A DNA stretch of 64,000 bases from Salinibacterium sp. (GCA_025351795.1 JANXVG010000010.1:1-64000), one strand, 5' to 3'; shown: positions 7,752 to 16,786, numbered from the stretch's first letter. Made by a program: numbers and translations. The notes: generated from the sequence alone by a model not told the origin.

Positions 7752-8793
7752 TGAGAGTGGCTACGAAGCGCTCGCTAGCGCGGCGCGGCCCACCGGTGCA
7801 CACGTTGCGGTGCTCGGCGCGGGATCGTGGGGTACGACGTTCGCAAAAGTGCTCGCCGATGGTGGCGCCGATGTCACTATCTGGGCCCGCAGGCCAGAGC
7901 TCGCCCGGGAGATATCGCAATCCAAGCGCAACAGCGACTATCTTCCCGGCATTAACCTTCCGCGCTCGGTATGGGCTAGTTCACGCCTGCCTGAAGTGCT
8001 CGACGGTGTGCACCAGGTGTACCTCGCCGTGCCGAGCCAGTCGCTGCGCGAGAATCTGCACATCATGCGCGATTTGATTCCGGCAAACGCGATCGTCGTC
8101 TCGCTCATGAAGGGTGTCGAGAAGGGCACGCGCTTCAGGATGAGTGAGGTGATCACGCAAGAACTCGGCATTCACGCCGATCGGATTGCCGTGGCATCCG
8201 GCCCGAATCTGGCTCTGGAGATTGCTAAAGAGCAGCCGACCGCCGCGGTCGTATCTTCTGAAAGTCTCGAGACGGCGACGCTCATCGCTCTCACCGCCAC
8301 TAACCCGTATTTTCGCTCGTTTGTGAACACTGATGTTATTGGTACCGAGTTCGGTGGCGTGCTGAAAAACCTCATCGCGGTGGCAATTGGCATTGTCGAT
8401 GGCGTCGGCTACGGAGAGAATACGAAAGCGTCGATCATCACTCGCGGTCTCGCCGAGATGACCGACTTCGCGGTCGCGTACGGAGGGCGCGCGGAGACGC
8501 TCGCGGGTCTCGCGGGTCTCGGTGACCTCATTGCCACGTGTGAATCATCGCTCTCCCGCAACAACCGGGCGGGGCGCCTGCTCGGTCAGGGGTATGCATA
8601 CGCCGAAGTGATCAAGCAGATGGACCAGACCGCGGAAGGGCTTACCTCGGTTGCCCCCATTCTCGAACTCGCCCTCGCGCGCGGCGTGGACATGCCCATC
8701 GTGAGCCAGGTCGCTGAAGTGCTTGCCGGTACGCTGAATCCGCGGGATATCGCCCCGCACCTCACCACGGATCCAATGCCACAGGGAGAATAG
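7741..8793 (+). CDS. gpsA: Glycerol-3-phosphate dehydrogenase (NAD(P)+)
   Basis: GpsA reduces dihydroxyacetone phosphate to sn-glycerol 3-phosphate for phospholipids. The Rossmann motif VLGAGSWGTTFAKVLAD lies near residue 25, followed by AVPSQSLRENL, LMKGVEKGT, ASGPNLALEIAKEQPTA and the substrate site GVLKNLIAVAIGIVDG. Start taken as TTG 7741, overlapping the end of plsC by 11 bases, with AGAGGAG about ten bases upstream; no ATG or GTG fits this frame without a long non-conserved extension. About 350 residues, slightly longer than usual at the N-terminus. Confidence 0.94.
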   Translation: MSNDESGYEALASAARPTGAHVAVLGAGSWGTTFAKVLADGGADVTIWARRPELAREISQSKRNSDYLPGINLPRSVWASSRLPEVLDGVHQVYLAVPSQSLRENLHIMRDLIPANAIVVSLMKGVEKGTRFRMSEVITQELGIHADRIAVASGPNLALEIAKEQPTAAVVSSESLETATLIALTATNPYFRSFVNTDVIGTEFGGVLKNLIAVAIGIVDGVGYGENTKASIITRGLAEMTDFAVAYGGRAETLAGLAGLGDLIATCESSLSRNNRAGRLLGQGYAYAEVIKQMDQTAEGLTSVAPILELALARGVDMPIVSQVAEVLAGTLNPRDIAPHLTTDPMPQGE

Positions 8794-8822
8794 CGATCAT
8801 TAACGACCAGGCCAAGCTGACG

Positions 8823-9899
8823 GTGGCGCTGCTGTTCGGTGGCCGGTCCAGCGAGCACACCATCAGCTGTGCGACGGCAGGCGGTGTGCTCGCTGCGATC
8901 GACCGCTCGAAATACGATGTCATCCCGATCGGCATGACCAGAGCGGGTGCGTTCACCCTGCACGACGATGACGCGGCGTCGTTGGCGCTGAATCCCGCCG
9001 CGATGCCCGAGGTGCACGATAACGGCTCGCGCCTGCTCTGGCCGGATTCGACGGCGACCCGCGAACTGCGGGTGACGGATGCCGCAGGCACAACCCGTTC
9101 GCTGGGCAATGTTGACGTGGTCTTTCCCATCCTCCACGGGCCGTTTGGCGAAGACGGAACGGTGCAAGGGCTGCTCGAGCTCGTCGGACTGCCGTACGTG
9201 GGTAACGGAGTGCTCGCGAGCGCTTTGGGCATGGATAAACACTTCACGAAGAACGCACTCGTCGCGGCCGGCGTCACCGTCGCTCCGTGGGTTACCGTCA
9301 CGCCGCCAGAGTGGCGCGATGACAACGAACTGTGGCGCGGTCGCGCCCATGGGCTCGGCTTGCCAGCATTCGTGAAGCCGGCCCGTGCCGGATCGTCGGT
9401 CGGGGTGACGAAGATCACGCGCTGGGAAGACCTTGATGCGGCGCTCGACATCGCGTTCGCCGAAGATAGCAAGGCCCTCATCGAATCGGCTGTGATCGGC
9501 CGTGAGATCGAATGCGGCGTGCTTTCCGGCCGTGACGGAGCGCCCGCGCGCGCGAGCGTCGCGGGCGAAATCATCATCGCGGGCGACGGTTTCTATGATT
9601 TCGAGGCCAAGTATCTCGACAGCTCGGCCGCGCAGCTGGTCTGCCCAGCTGACCTAAACGAGGGTGAGCTTCGTGAGTTGCAGCGCATCGCGGTGCGCGC
9701 GTTCGACGCGATCGACGGCTGCGGCCTCGCCCGCGTCGACTTCTTCTTCACGGGCAGCGAGTTCATCGTCAACGAACTCAATACGATGCCGGGCTTCACC
9801 CCGATTTCAATGTTTCCGAAGTGCTGGGAGGCCACCGGACTGGGCTACACAGAGCTCATCGACGAGCTCATCCAACTTGGCCGTGAGGCCGTGCGCTGA
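8823..9899 (+). CDS. ddl: D-alanine--D-alanine ligase
   Basis: Ddl joins two D-alanines with ATP for the peptidoglycan stem. ATP-grasp features: LLFGGRSSEHTISCATA at the N-terminus, PILHGPFGEDGTVQG, FVKPARAGSSVGVTK, and the metal site RVDFFF...FIVNELNTMPGFTPISMFPK. The first GTG (8823) gives a 358-residue protein that begins inside the first beta strand. No ribosome site precedes it; instead GGGAGA (8784-8789) is well placed for a non-canonical ATC/ATT start at 8796/8799, which would add KLTV, a normal start of this family. The end of gpsA is only 2-30 bases upstream. Confidence 0.93.
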   Translation: MALLFGGRSSEHTISCATAGGVLAAIDRSKYDVIPIGMTRAGAFTLHDDDAASLALNPAAMPEVHDNGSRLLWPDSTATRELRVTDAAGTTRSLGNVDVVFPILHGPFGEDGTVQGLLELVGLPYVGNGVLASALGMDKHFTKNALVAAGVTVAPWVTVTPPEWRDDNELWRGRAHGLGLPAFVKPARAGSSVGVTKITRWEDLDAALDIAFAEDSKALIESAVIGREIECGVLSGRDGAPARASVAGEIIIAGDGFYDFEAKYLDSSAAQLVCPADLNEGELRELQRIAVRAFDAIDGCGLARVDFFFTGSEFIVNELNTMPGFTPISMFPKCWEATGLGYTELIDELIQLGREAVR

Positions 9900-9902
9900 C
9901 CA

Positions 9903-10370
9903 CTACTTGAGTGTGTCCTGGGGCGACAGACACGTGCCCGTCGCGCTGATGCGCCCCACGGCGCTTCCGAGGTCGGTGAGGGCCGACAGGCCAGAAACCT
10001 TGTTGTTGTCGACGATTACTTGCACCGCGGGATCACGGCCATATGTCGTAAAGACGTAGTTGGGATCTCCGCTTGCATCCACGAGCCAGTCGATACCTTC
10101 GACGGTGTAGCACTGAAGCGCGGAGGTCGGGTCAGGAACGGGCACTCCACAGCGCAGCAGAACGTTGGCCGGGTTACCCCATGCGCCGGCCCCCTGGGCG
10201 TTGGTTTCACGGGAGGCAAGGCCACCCACGGCCTCCGGCAGGTTCACGACGACGTCTGCGCACTTCGGGTTCACTGCGTCTGCTGCTGGATCCAGCGTGA
10301 CGGCGGCCGAGCAACCAGAAAGAGTGACGACCACGATCGCGCACAGTGCCATGCCGGTCGTGGTTCTCAT
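9903..10370 (-). CDS. DUF3515 family lipoprotein
   Basis: A 155-residue exported lipoprotein: short basic start, hydrophobic segment and lipobox LSGC (Cys about residue 19), then CADVVVNLPEAVGG, AWGNPANVLLRCGVP and FTTYGRDPAVQVIVD, the pattern of actinobacterial DUF3515. Function unknown; the gene is habitually next to ddl and thiL in this group. The ATG at 10370 follows a TAGCCT box by seven bases (10378-10383, minus strand), so the mRNA is probably leaderless. It ends three bases from the ddl stop (convergent). Confidence 0.85.
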   Translation of the reverse strand: MRTTTGMALCAIVVVTLSGCSAAVTLDPAADAVNPKCADVVVNLPEAVGGLASRETNAQGAGAWGNPANVLLRCGVPVPDPTSALQCYTVEGIDWLVDASGDPNYVFTTYGRDPAVQVIVDNNKVSGLSALTDLGSAVGRISATGTCLSPQDTLK

Positions 10371-10377
10371 CACTTTC

Positions 10378-10387
10378 AGGCTACCGT
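10378..10387. promoter_or_regulatory. Overlapping divergent -10 boxes of DUF3515 gene and thiL
   Basis: The 24-base gap between the two divergent start codons contains TAGCCT on the minus strand (10378-10383) and TACCGT on the plus strand (10382-10387), each exactly seven bases from its start codon. The boxes share two bases, so polymerase cannot open both at once. Each gene's -35 region would lie inside the other coding sequence. Confidence 0.55.
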
Positions 10388-10394
10388 GTGAACC

Positions 10395-11372
10395 GTGATC
10401 GCATCCGAACGCCTCGGGCAACTGGGGGAATCGGCGACCCTCGCGCGGATCTTTCCGCGCTTGCCCGCTGCAGCCGCGCAATTGATTGGACCGGGCGACG
10501 ATGCGGCGGTGCTCGTCGCCGCGGACGGTCGTTATGTGGTCACGACCGACATGATGATTCACGGCCCCGACTTTCGACTGGCCTGGTCGAGTGCGCATGA
10601 CCTTGGCTGGAAAGCCGCGGCCACCAACCTGTCAGATGTCGCCGCGATGGGCGCAACGCCCACCGCGCTCGTGGTCGCGATCGCAGCCCCTGCCGACTCC
10701 CCGATTTCGCTCCTTGAGGGCATTGCAGATGGGCTGCGGGACGCCTGCGTCGCCCTCGCACCCGGCTGTGGTGTGGTTGGCGGTGACCTCTCGGTGTCGA
10801 GTGTGCTCACCATCGCAGTCACGGCGTTCGGCGATCTGGGCGGTCGGGCCCCGGTGCTTCGTTCGGGAGCTCAGGTTGGTGACACGGTCGCCGTCTCGGG
10901 TGCTCTTGGGCAGGCTGCCCTCGGTCTGCAGTTGCTGTTCGAGAGTGCTATCGACGATGCGGGCGAACCGGATGCCGCGTGCGCCGCCGCGCTGCGTGCT
11001 GAGCACCCGGCCGCCATCGCCGCCCAGCTCGCGCCGACCCCGCCGATCGCGGACGGTGTTGCCGCCGCACTCGCCGGTGCTACTGCGATGATCGATCTCA
11101 GCGACGGACTCGTGCTCGACGCGCGCCGCATCGCGCTGGCCAGCAGCGTCGCGATCGCGCTCGACTCTGCTGCGATCGGCAGCCGCGCTGCGTTCACTGG
11201 GGGAGAAGACCACTCCCTGCTCGCGACGTTCCCGGCTGGAACGATGTTGCCGGCCAGATTCAGGGCGATCGGCGCGGTCGTGGCGGGCGACGGAGTGCTT
11301 GTCGACGGCACGCCATACGAGGAGCGTGGCGGTTGGGACCCGTATCGCGAATGGGATGGTGCGGTCGGCTAG
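10395..11372 (+). CDS. thiL: Thiamine-monophosphate kinase
   Basis: ThiL phosphorylates thiamine monophosphate to the active cofactor thiamine diphosphate. Family signatures of the PurM-like fold are clear: GPGDDAAVL (about residues 33-41), VVTTDMMIHGPDFR, WKAAATNLSDVAAMGATP, GVVGGDLS and, near the C-terminus, DLSDGLVLDARRIA and TGGEDHSLLATFP. 325 residues, normal length. GTG start placed seven bases after a TACCGT box, suggesting a leaderless message; an alternative ATG is not available in frame. Confidence 0.93.
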   Translation: MIASERLGQLGESATLARIFPRLPAAAAQLIGPGDDAAVLVAADGRYVVTTDMMIHGPDFRLAWSSAHDLGWKAAATNLSDVAAMGATPTALVVAIAAPADSPISLLEGIADGLRDACVALAPGCGVVGGDLSVSSVLTIAVTAFGDLGGRAPVLRSGAQVGDTVAVSGALGQAALGLQLLFESAIDDAGEPDAACAAALRAEHPAAIAAQLAPTPPIADGVAAALAGATAMIDLSDGLVLDARRIALASSVAIALDSAAIGSRAAFTGGEDHSLLATFPAGTMLPARFRAIGAVVAGDGVLVDGTPYEERGGWDPYREWDGAVG

Positions 11373-11399
11373 CTCGGCTCTGCACTGAGCGTGGCCAGG

Positions 11400-11966
11400 C
11401 TAGACCTTTCGCAGCCAGTAGAGGGTCGTGTCACCGTAGTCTTTGCGGCGGTCGAACGTGAGCCCGCGAGGCCACGTGGGTGGTTGCGTGCGCGAGCTGC
11501 GTTCGAGCACAAGCACGGCATCCGCTGACAGATGTGACACGAGTGTGTACAGCGCCTGGCTGATCTCGAGTAGGCCGAGTTCGTACGGCGGGTCGAGAAA
11601 CACCAGATCCCAGGTGGCCGCCGACCCGGCCAGAAACGAGTGCACGGCCTGACCGCTGACCTCGATTGTGAGCACCGAGTCTGCCGGTGCCGCGCGCAGC
11701 ACGATCGCGGCATTGTCACGGCAGGCTTTGGTCGCGCTGCCGCTTTTCTCAACGAGCGTGACCTCTCGAGCGCCTCGGGATGCCGCTTCGAGCCCGAGCG
11801 CGCCGGTACCCGCGTACAGGTCGAGCACTCGGGCACCCTCGATCGCACCGCGCATGTCGAGGGCTGAGAAGATCGCCTCGCGCACGCGGTCACTGGTGGG
11901 GCGCGTGCCGCTTTTCGGCACAGTAAGCTTCAGCGATCCGGCAAATCCCGCGATGATCCTCGACAC
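11400..11966 (-). CDS. rsmD: 16S rRNA (guanine(966)-N2)-methyltransferase
   Basis: RsmD (188 residues) methylates G966 of 16S rRNA during 30S assembly. It shows the N-terminal RIIAGFAGSLKL and RPTSDRVREAIFSAL, the SAM-binding VLDLYAGTGALGLEAASRGA, and the catalytic DPPY motif (VFLDPPYELG). GTG start is seven bases after TAGGCT (11974-11979, minus strand), a leaderless arrangement. It faces away from recG and converges with thiL. In many actinobacteria rsmD sits between recG and coaD; here it lies on the other side and strand. Confidence 0.92.
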   Translation of the reverse strand: MSRIIAGFAGSLKLTVPKSGTRPTSDRVREAIFSALDMRGAIEGARVLDLYAGTGALGLEAASRGAREVTLVEKSGSATKACRDNAAIVLRAAPADSVLTIEVSGQAVHSFLAGSAATWDLVFLDPPYELGLLEISQALYTLVSHLSADAVLVLERSSRTQPPTWPRGLTFDRRKDYGDTTLYWLRKV

Positions 11967-12067
11967 GGTGACCAGCCTATTGATGCAGGCGGTGGCCTGA
12001 GCGCAGCAGGATGCCCGACGTGGTGCTCACGACGTACGGTTGGCGGTCAGCACGCCAGAACCGCGGC

Positions 12068-12802
12068 TCAGGTTTGTGGTTTCAGAATGCACACCACGTT
12101 CGAGGTGGATAGCACGACGGGCAGGTCGGGAAAGTAGAGCCCGCGAGCGATAAGTGCCACCAGCGTAATGAGTGGTACCGCAACGATGCGGTATATGCCA
12201 TGGATCGCCGACGTGGAGAAGCCTTTTCGCCGTGCACCACGAAACCTGACGATCTCTAGCGCTGATCGCTGAGCGAAATACACCATCTTGAGGTATCCGA
12301 TCGCTGTCAGATGGGTGGGGTCGCCGTTCTGCATGGCATTTCCCAACCAACTATCGGCGTTGGGAAAGCGCAAAAATAGAGCGCCGCCGACGCGCACTTT
12401 CGACGACAGCGTCGACAAAAAGTCGGCCATCGCATCTTGGGGAATGTGTTCGAGCACATCAAACGCCACCACGAGGTCAAACGACCGATCGGCAATCGAC
12501 TCGAGTTGATCGGCCGAGTGCACGTCAAACCCGGCGTCGATACCTGCGGTGACAAGTTCCGGGCTGAGCTCAGTGCCCACCACGTTCCAGCCGCGCGATC
12601 GACAGTAGGAGAGAAAGCTGCCGTTTCCGTACCCGATTTCGAGCACATCAGTCACCTGGGTGCCGACCCGGCGAAGGTCTCGAAGTTCATGCGCAAAGTA
12701 GTCTGATTCGCCCGCGAGGAGCGCACCAAAGCCATCCGGAGTACCCCAGCCCTTCCATTCGACGTACGCTGCGCTGTTCTCCGCATCGTGGTTGGGCTCC
12801 AC
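12068..12802 (-). CDS. Class I SAM-dependent methyltransferase
   Basis: About 244 residues. The SAM-binding motif VLEIGYGNGSFLSYCRSRGW and acidic loop VVGTELSPE place it in the Methyltransf_23 group, and FDLVVAFDVLEHIPQD is the post-motif. The C-terminal third has hydrophobic helices (VAVPLITLVALIARGLYF), which suggests a membrane-associated substrate such as a lipid, glycan or quinone; the substrate cannot be read from sequence. GTG 12802 is chosen because CGGAGA precedes it by about seven bases; upstream in-frame ATGs would run into the recG promoter. It diverges from recG. Confidence 0.7.
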   Translation of the reverse strand: MEPNHDAENSAAYVEWKGWGTPDGFGALLAGESDYFAHELRDLRRVGTQVTDVLEIGYGNGSFLSYCRSRGWNVVGTELSPELVTAGIDAGFDVHSADQLESIADRSFDLVVAFDVLEHIPQDAMADFLSTLSSKVRVGGALFLRFPNADSWLGNAMQNGDPTHLTAIGYLKMVYFAQRSALEIVRFRGARRKGFSTSAIHGIYRIVAVPLITLVALIARGLYFPDLPVVLSTSNVVCILKPQT

Positions 12803-12885
12803 AACTAATCTCCGATTCTCGGCCGTGCCGGTGAGTGTATCGCCTCGACACATCATGTCACGCGTCGCGCCGCTACCCTCGAAGA

Positions 12886-15027
12886 GTGACCTCGCCACTT
12901 GATGCTGTGCTGATTGCTGCCCTCGGCAGCCGCACGGCAGCTGCGTTTCAGAAGGGGCTCGGGCTCGCAACCGTCAGCGACCTGATCAGCCACTACCCGC
13001 GGCGCTACGCTCGGCGCGGTGAGCTGACCGCGCTCACCCAGTTGCCGATCGATGAGAATGTCACAATCGTGGCCGAGGTTCTTGAGGTGCGCGACCGGCC
13101 GATGCGCGCCAAGCGTGGCTCAATTCTTGAGGTCGTGATCAGCGACGGTACGGGCATCCTCACGCTCACGTTCTTCAATCAGGCCTGGCGAGCACCACAA
13201 CTGCGGGTCGGCGCGCGCGGAATTTTCGCGGGCAAAGTGGGTGAGTACCGCGGCACGCGGCAGCTCGCGCATCCCGACTACGAACTCTTCGAAGAGTCAG
13301 CGGATACCTCGCCCGAGGCCGCGCAGAAGTGGGCCGAGTTGCCCATCCCGATCTACCCCGCCACGGCCACAGTTGCGAGTTGGCAAATCCAGAAAGCGAT
13401 GGCGGTCGTGCTCGATACGTTACCTGCGCTGGACGATCCAGTGCCCCTCGAGGTGCGCAGGGACCGTGGGCTGCTCGGCTATGCGAAAGCGGTCGAGCTC
13501 ATCCACCGCCCGCAGAAGGATGCCGACTGGGGGGCTGCACGCAAGGCGCTGCGGTTTCAGGAGGCGTTCGTGCTGCAGGCTGCCTTGCTTCAGCAGCGCG
13601 CGCAACTTCGAGCGACCGTAGCGACACCGCGTGTCCCCGGGCCGATCGCCCTGGCCTTCGACGCGGCCATGCCATTCACGCTCACGCGCGACCAGGTGCT
13701 CGTCGGTGAAGAGATCGCGGCTGACCTGGCGTCATCCGCCCCGATGAACCGGCTCGTGCAGGGTGAAGTTGGGTCTGGCAAGACGCTCGTGGCACTTCGT
13801 GCGATGCTGACAGTGGCCGATTCGGGTGGCCAGTCTGCTCTGCTGGCGCCGACCGAGGTGCTTGCTTCCCAACACCTGAGGTCGATCGTGGCGACCCTCG
13901 GCCCAGATGTCGCCGCCCGCCTTCGCCCGACGCTGCTCACCGGTCAGTTGCCGGTTTCGGAGCGAAAGAAGGCGCTCCTCGCGGCTATCTCCGGGAGTGC
14001 GAGAATTGTGGTCGGCACGCACGCACTGCTGAGCGACACGGTGGGGTTTTTCGACCTTGGGCTGGTCGTCGTAGACGAGCAGCACCGCTTCGGCGTCGAC
14101 CAGCGTGAGGCGCTGAGGCTCAAAGGCTCGACTCCGCCGCACGTTCTCGTGCTCACGGCGACACCCATCCCGCGCACGGTAGTCATGACGGTCTTTGGCG
14201 ACCTGGACATCTCGATGATCGCCGAGCTGCCGGCGGGCCGATGGCCCATCGCGAGCTTCGTCGTGCCGCTCGCCGAGAAGCCGGGCTGGGTGAATCGGGT
14301 GTGGGAGCGGGTTGCCGAAGAGGTCGCCCTCGGGCGGCAGGCGTTCGTGGTGTGCCCGGCGATCGACCCGGCCGTCGTGGAGCAGCCGCTGGAGGGCGTC
14401 GACTCCACGAGACCGACCGCCAACGTGACCGATGTGACGGCAAGCCTGCGCGCGAACCCACTCACCACCGACCTGCACATCGCGAGCCTGCACGGACGCA
14501 TGTCGAGCGATGAAAAGGAGGCCGTGATGCGAGCGTTCGCGGCCCGCGAGCTCGACGTGCTGGTCGCGACCACCGTCATCGAGGTCGGCGTAGATGTTCC
14601 TAACGCCTCGGCCATGGTGATTCTCGACGCCGACCGGTTCGGCGTTTCACAGCTGCACCAGCTGCGCGGGCGGGTGGGTCGCGGCTCCGTCCCCGGGGTG
14701 TGCCTGTTCGTGACGGGCGCGGAGGAAGGCACACTCGCACGCGAACGAGTGGAGGCCGTGGCATCCACTCTCGACGGTTTCGAACTGGCTCAGAAAGACC
14801 TAGAACTGCGCCGAGAGGGCGACGTGCTCGGCAGCACGCAGTCGGGCGGGCGGTCGAGCCTGCGCCTGTTGCGGGTGGCGAAAGATGGCGAGCTCATTCA
14901 GGATGCCCGCGAGCTCGCGGCGGGCATCCTCGACGTCGACCCCACGCTCGATTCGCATCCAGCCTTGCGCGAGGCGCTCGCGAGGCGGCTCGATGCGACC
15001 GCTGCGGCGTTCCTCGCTAAGAACTGA
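12886..15027 (+). CDS. recG: ATP-dependent DNA helicase RecG
   Basis: RecG (713 residues) rewinds stalled replication forks and branch-migrates Holliday junctions. The N-terminal wedge/OB domain contains ISHYPRRYARRGELTAL; helicase motif I is GEVGSGKTLVALRAM, motif II is DEQHRFGVDQR (DEQH), motif III TATPIPRT, and motif VI QLRGRVGRG. GTG start follows TACCCT (12874-12879) by six bases, indicating a leaderless mRNA. Stop at 15027; about 200 bases follow before coaD in which nothing clear is seen beyond a short GGCCC/GGGCC stem. Confidence 0.95.
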   Translation: MTSPLDAVLIAALGSRTAAAFQKGLGLATVSDLISHYPRRYARRGELTALTQLPIDENVTIVAEVLEVRDRPMRAKRGSILEVVISDGTGILTLTFFNQAWRAPQLRVGARGIFAGKVGEYRGTRQLAHPDYELFEESADTSPEAAQKWAELPIPIYPATATVASWQIQKAMAVVLDTLPALDDPVPLEVRRDRGLLGYAKAVELIHRPQKDADWGAARKALRFQEAFVLQAALLQQRAQLRATVATPRVPGPIALAFDAAMPFTLTRDQVLVGEEIAADLASSAPMNRLVQGEVGSGKTLVALRAMLTVADSGGQSALLAPTEVLASQHLRSIVATLGPDVAARLRPTLLTGQLPVSERKKALLAAISGSARIVVGTHALLSDTVGFFDLGLVVVDEQHRFGVDQREALRLKGSTPPHVLVLTATPIPRTVVMTVFGDLDISMIAELPAGRWPIASFVVPLAEKPGWVNRVWERVAEEVALGRQAFVVCPAIDPAVVEQPLEGVDSTRPTANVTDVTASLRANPLTTDLHIASLHGRMSSDEKEAVMRAFAARELDVLVATTVIEVGVDVPNASAMVILDADRFGVSQLHQLRGRVGRGSVPGVCLFVTGAEEGTLARERVEAVASTLDGFELAQKDLELRREGDVLGSTQSGGRSSLRLLRVAKDGELIQDARELAAGILDVDPTLDSHPALREALARRLDATAAAFLAKN

Positions 15028-15226
15028 GGCCGCGGTGCAGGCTCGCGGTCCAGATTCGGCCCGGTGTCCTGGTGGCGTGGTGCGCACTGTCGGGTGGTTA
15101 TTTGGTGGGGTGGCACGCGACCGAGGCCCACCGTCGGGCCGTCGCGTCGCGGCCGAGTCGCCATCAAAAAGCACGCGAGCGGGTTAGGGAAGCCGTTCGT
15201 TAACCGACAGGCGGTATCGTGAAGTC

Positions 15227-15709
15227 ATGAGCCGGATCGCCGTCGTCCCTGGGTCCTTCGACCCCGTCACCCTGGGCCACATCGACGTTATCGGGCGGGC
15301 GGCTGGCCTCTTCGACCAGGTGCATGTCTTGGTCGTTCACAACCCAGATAAGGCGGCTCTGCTACCGATTGCCCAGCGTGTCTCGCTGATCGAGCAGTCG
15401 ATTCGGGATGCGGGGCTTCCGACCAACATTCTTGTCACCAGTTGGAGCATGGGATTGCTGGTCGACTATTGCACGGATGTCGGTGCCACCGTTCTCGTGA
15501 AGGGCATCCGCTCCCAGATCGACGTGGCATACGAAACACCGATGGCGATCGTGAACCGAAATCTGGCCGGCGTCGAGACCGTGTTCTTGTTACCGAACCC
15601 TGAGCACGCCCACGTGTCGAGTTCGCTCGTGCGTCAGGTCGCCGCGCTTGGTGGCGATGTGAGTCCGTACGTGCCGAGGAGCGTCGCTCAATACTTGCAG
15701 CATCCCTAG
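15227..15709 (+). CDS. coaD: Pantetheine-phosphate adenylyltransferase
   Basis: CoaD (160 residues) converts 4'-phosphopantetheine and ATP to dephospho-CoA, the penultimate step of coenzyme A synthesis. Nucleotidyltransferase signature [18 protein letters not shown] at residues 8-25, [12 protein letters not shown] around the middle, and the family C-terminal motif [23 protein letters not shown] is six bases after TATCGT (15215-15220), so leaderless translation is likely. Normal length. Confidence 0.96.
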   Translation: MSRIAVVPGSFDPVTLGHIDVIGRAAGLFDQVHVLVVHNPDKAALLPIAQRVSLIEQSIRDAGLPTNILVTSWSMGLLVDYCTDVGATVLVKGIRSQIDVAYETPMAIVNRNLAGVETVFLLPNPEHAHVSSSLVRQVAALGGDVSPYVPRSVAQYLQHP

Positions 15710-15747
15710 ACCACCCGGCCAATTACATCCATCGCAAGGAGCCCATC

Positions 15748-16209
15748 GTGGCGAAGATATCCAACGAGAAGTCGAGCAAGAAGTCCGGGAAGAAGTCGTT
15801 GGCCGCGCTCGCCGCGCACACCAAGAAGCATGACAAAAAGGTGACGAAAAAGGCGGCGGAGAAGGTGGCAGCCGCGGCGAAGGCGAGCCACAAGAAGGCC
15901 AAGCGCGCCGCCGAGAAGACCGTGCTGAAAGCAAAGCACGCGGCCAAGGCCGCGGCGAAAGCAGCGAAGTCCGCCGAGAAGGAGAAGTCCGCTTCGCTCG
16001 AAAAGAAGGCGAAAGCGGGAATGAAGCGAGATCGCGCGCTCGCGAAAGACGTGACGCCTTCCAGCAAGCCGATCATGCAGTGGCCAGCCACAATCGAGCC
16101 GTCCGAGTCATGGACGGTGGTAGCCTTGCGCGCCCGAGCACGCAAGCTCGGCGTGCCTGGCTACTCACGTATGACGAAGGCCGAGTTGCTCGACACGCTG
16201 CGCCCGTAG
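15748..16209 (+). CDS. Histone H1-like Lys/Ala-rich protein with C-terminal SAP/Rho-N-like helix pair
   Basis: 153 residues. Roughly residues 1-105 are a low-complexity tail of lysine and alanine (KKAAEKVAAAAKASHKKAKR and similar), like eukaryotic H1 tails and actinobacterial nucleoid proteins. The C-terminus, SWTVVALRARARKLGVPGY followed by SRMTKAELLDTLR, matches the helix-extension-helix pattern of Rho N-terminal/SAP nucleic-acid-binding domains. It likely binds DNA or RNA and compacts the nucleoid (inference). GTG start with AAGGAG six bases ahead, and only 38 bases after coaD. Confidence 0.75.
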   Translation: MAKISNEKSSKKSGKKSLAALAAHTKKHDKKVTKKAAEKVAAAAKASHKKAKRAAEKTVLKAKHAAKAAAKAAKSAEKEKSASLEKKAKAGMKRDRALAKDVTPSSKPIMQWPATIEPSESWTVVALRARARKLGVPGYSRMTKAELLDTLRP

Positions 16210-16266
16210 CCCCCGCGCCGTCGTCGCGAACTGCGACGACGGCCCGACAGCTAACGTCGCGTCGCA

Positions 16267-16533
16267 TCAGCGCAGTGGCACCGTGAGGCGTAGCGCGCGC
16301 TCGGCCACTCGTTCGCGCTCCAGTCGCGCACGGTGCTGCTCGATGTGGTTCGCACGATGCTCGCGAGACTCGATCGGGTGTGGTCGGCGACCCCACCGGA
16401 TGAGGGCCACACCTACGCGCAGTGCGAGTAAGTCGAGTGGGCGCACCCGACGTGCAGGCTGCACCGTGTGGTCATAGTGCGGTTGGGGTGGGTGGTCGTG
16501 GCGACCGGGGGCGGTCGACAAGATGGTGTTCAT
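16267..16533 (-). CDS. Small basic hypothetical protein
   Basis: An 88-residue protein starting at ATG 16533 with AGGAA seven bases upstream. It has one amphipathic/hydrophobic stretch (RPLDLLALRVGVALIRWGRRP) followed by a charged helix rich in Arg/Glu/His (REHRANHIEQHRARLERER). The codon pattern (G/C third positions) fits a real gene, and this layout resembles small hypothetical proteins common in Microbacteriaceae. No function can be assigned; the hydrophobic part is too short and charged to call a membrane helix with confidence. Confidence 0.6.
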   Translation of the reverse strand: MNTILSTAPGRHDHPPQPHYDHTVQPARRVRPLDLLALRVGVALIRWGRRPHPIESREHRANHIEQHRARLERERVAERALRLTVPLR

Positions 16534-16717
16534 AGTGCATGTTCCTGACTGCTGGCGGCCTGCGGTGCAGGCTGACGCGGTTGCATCGGCGATAGCTGGA
16601 TTCGACGGGACTACTCGTGACGGCAGATACGCGACGGCGTTAGTGGACAGACGTCGTCAATGGGCGGGTGACCCGAGAGCGCACAGAAAAACTGCGGCGG
16701 GTCAGGCTACAAACCGC

Positions 16718-16786
16718 TTAGTCGGTAAAAACGCGGAGGAAGCCGGCGATGGTACGGGACATTCCCGCAGAAATTGCACACATCAT
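16718..16786 (-). CDS. Possible 22-residue small ORF
   Basis: An ATG pair at 16786/16783 is preceded by GAGAGGAG (16793-16800) at ideal spacing and opens a 22-codon frame, MMCAISAGMSRTIAGFLRVF plus two residues. It lies in the 480-base gap before cofE. Evidence is only the strong ribosome site; it overlaps another candidate on the opposite strand, so at most one is likely real. Confidence 0.25.
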   Translation of the reverse strand: MMCAISAGMSRTIAGFLRVFTD

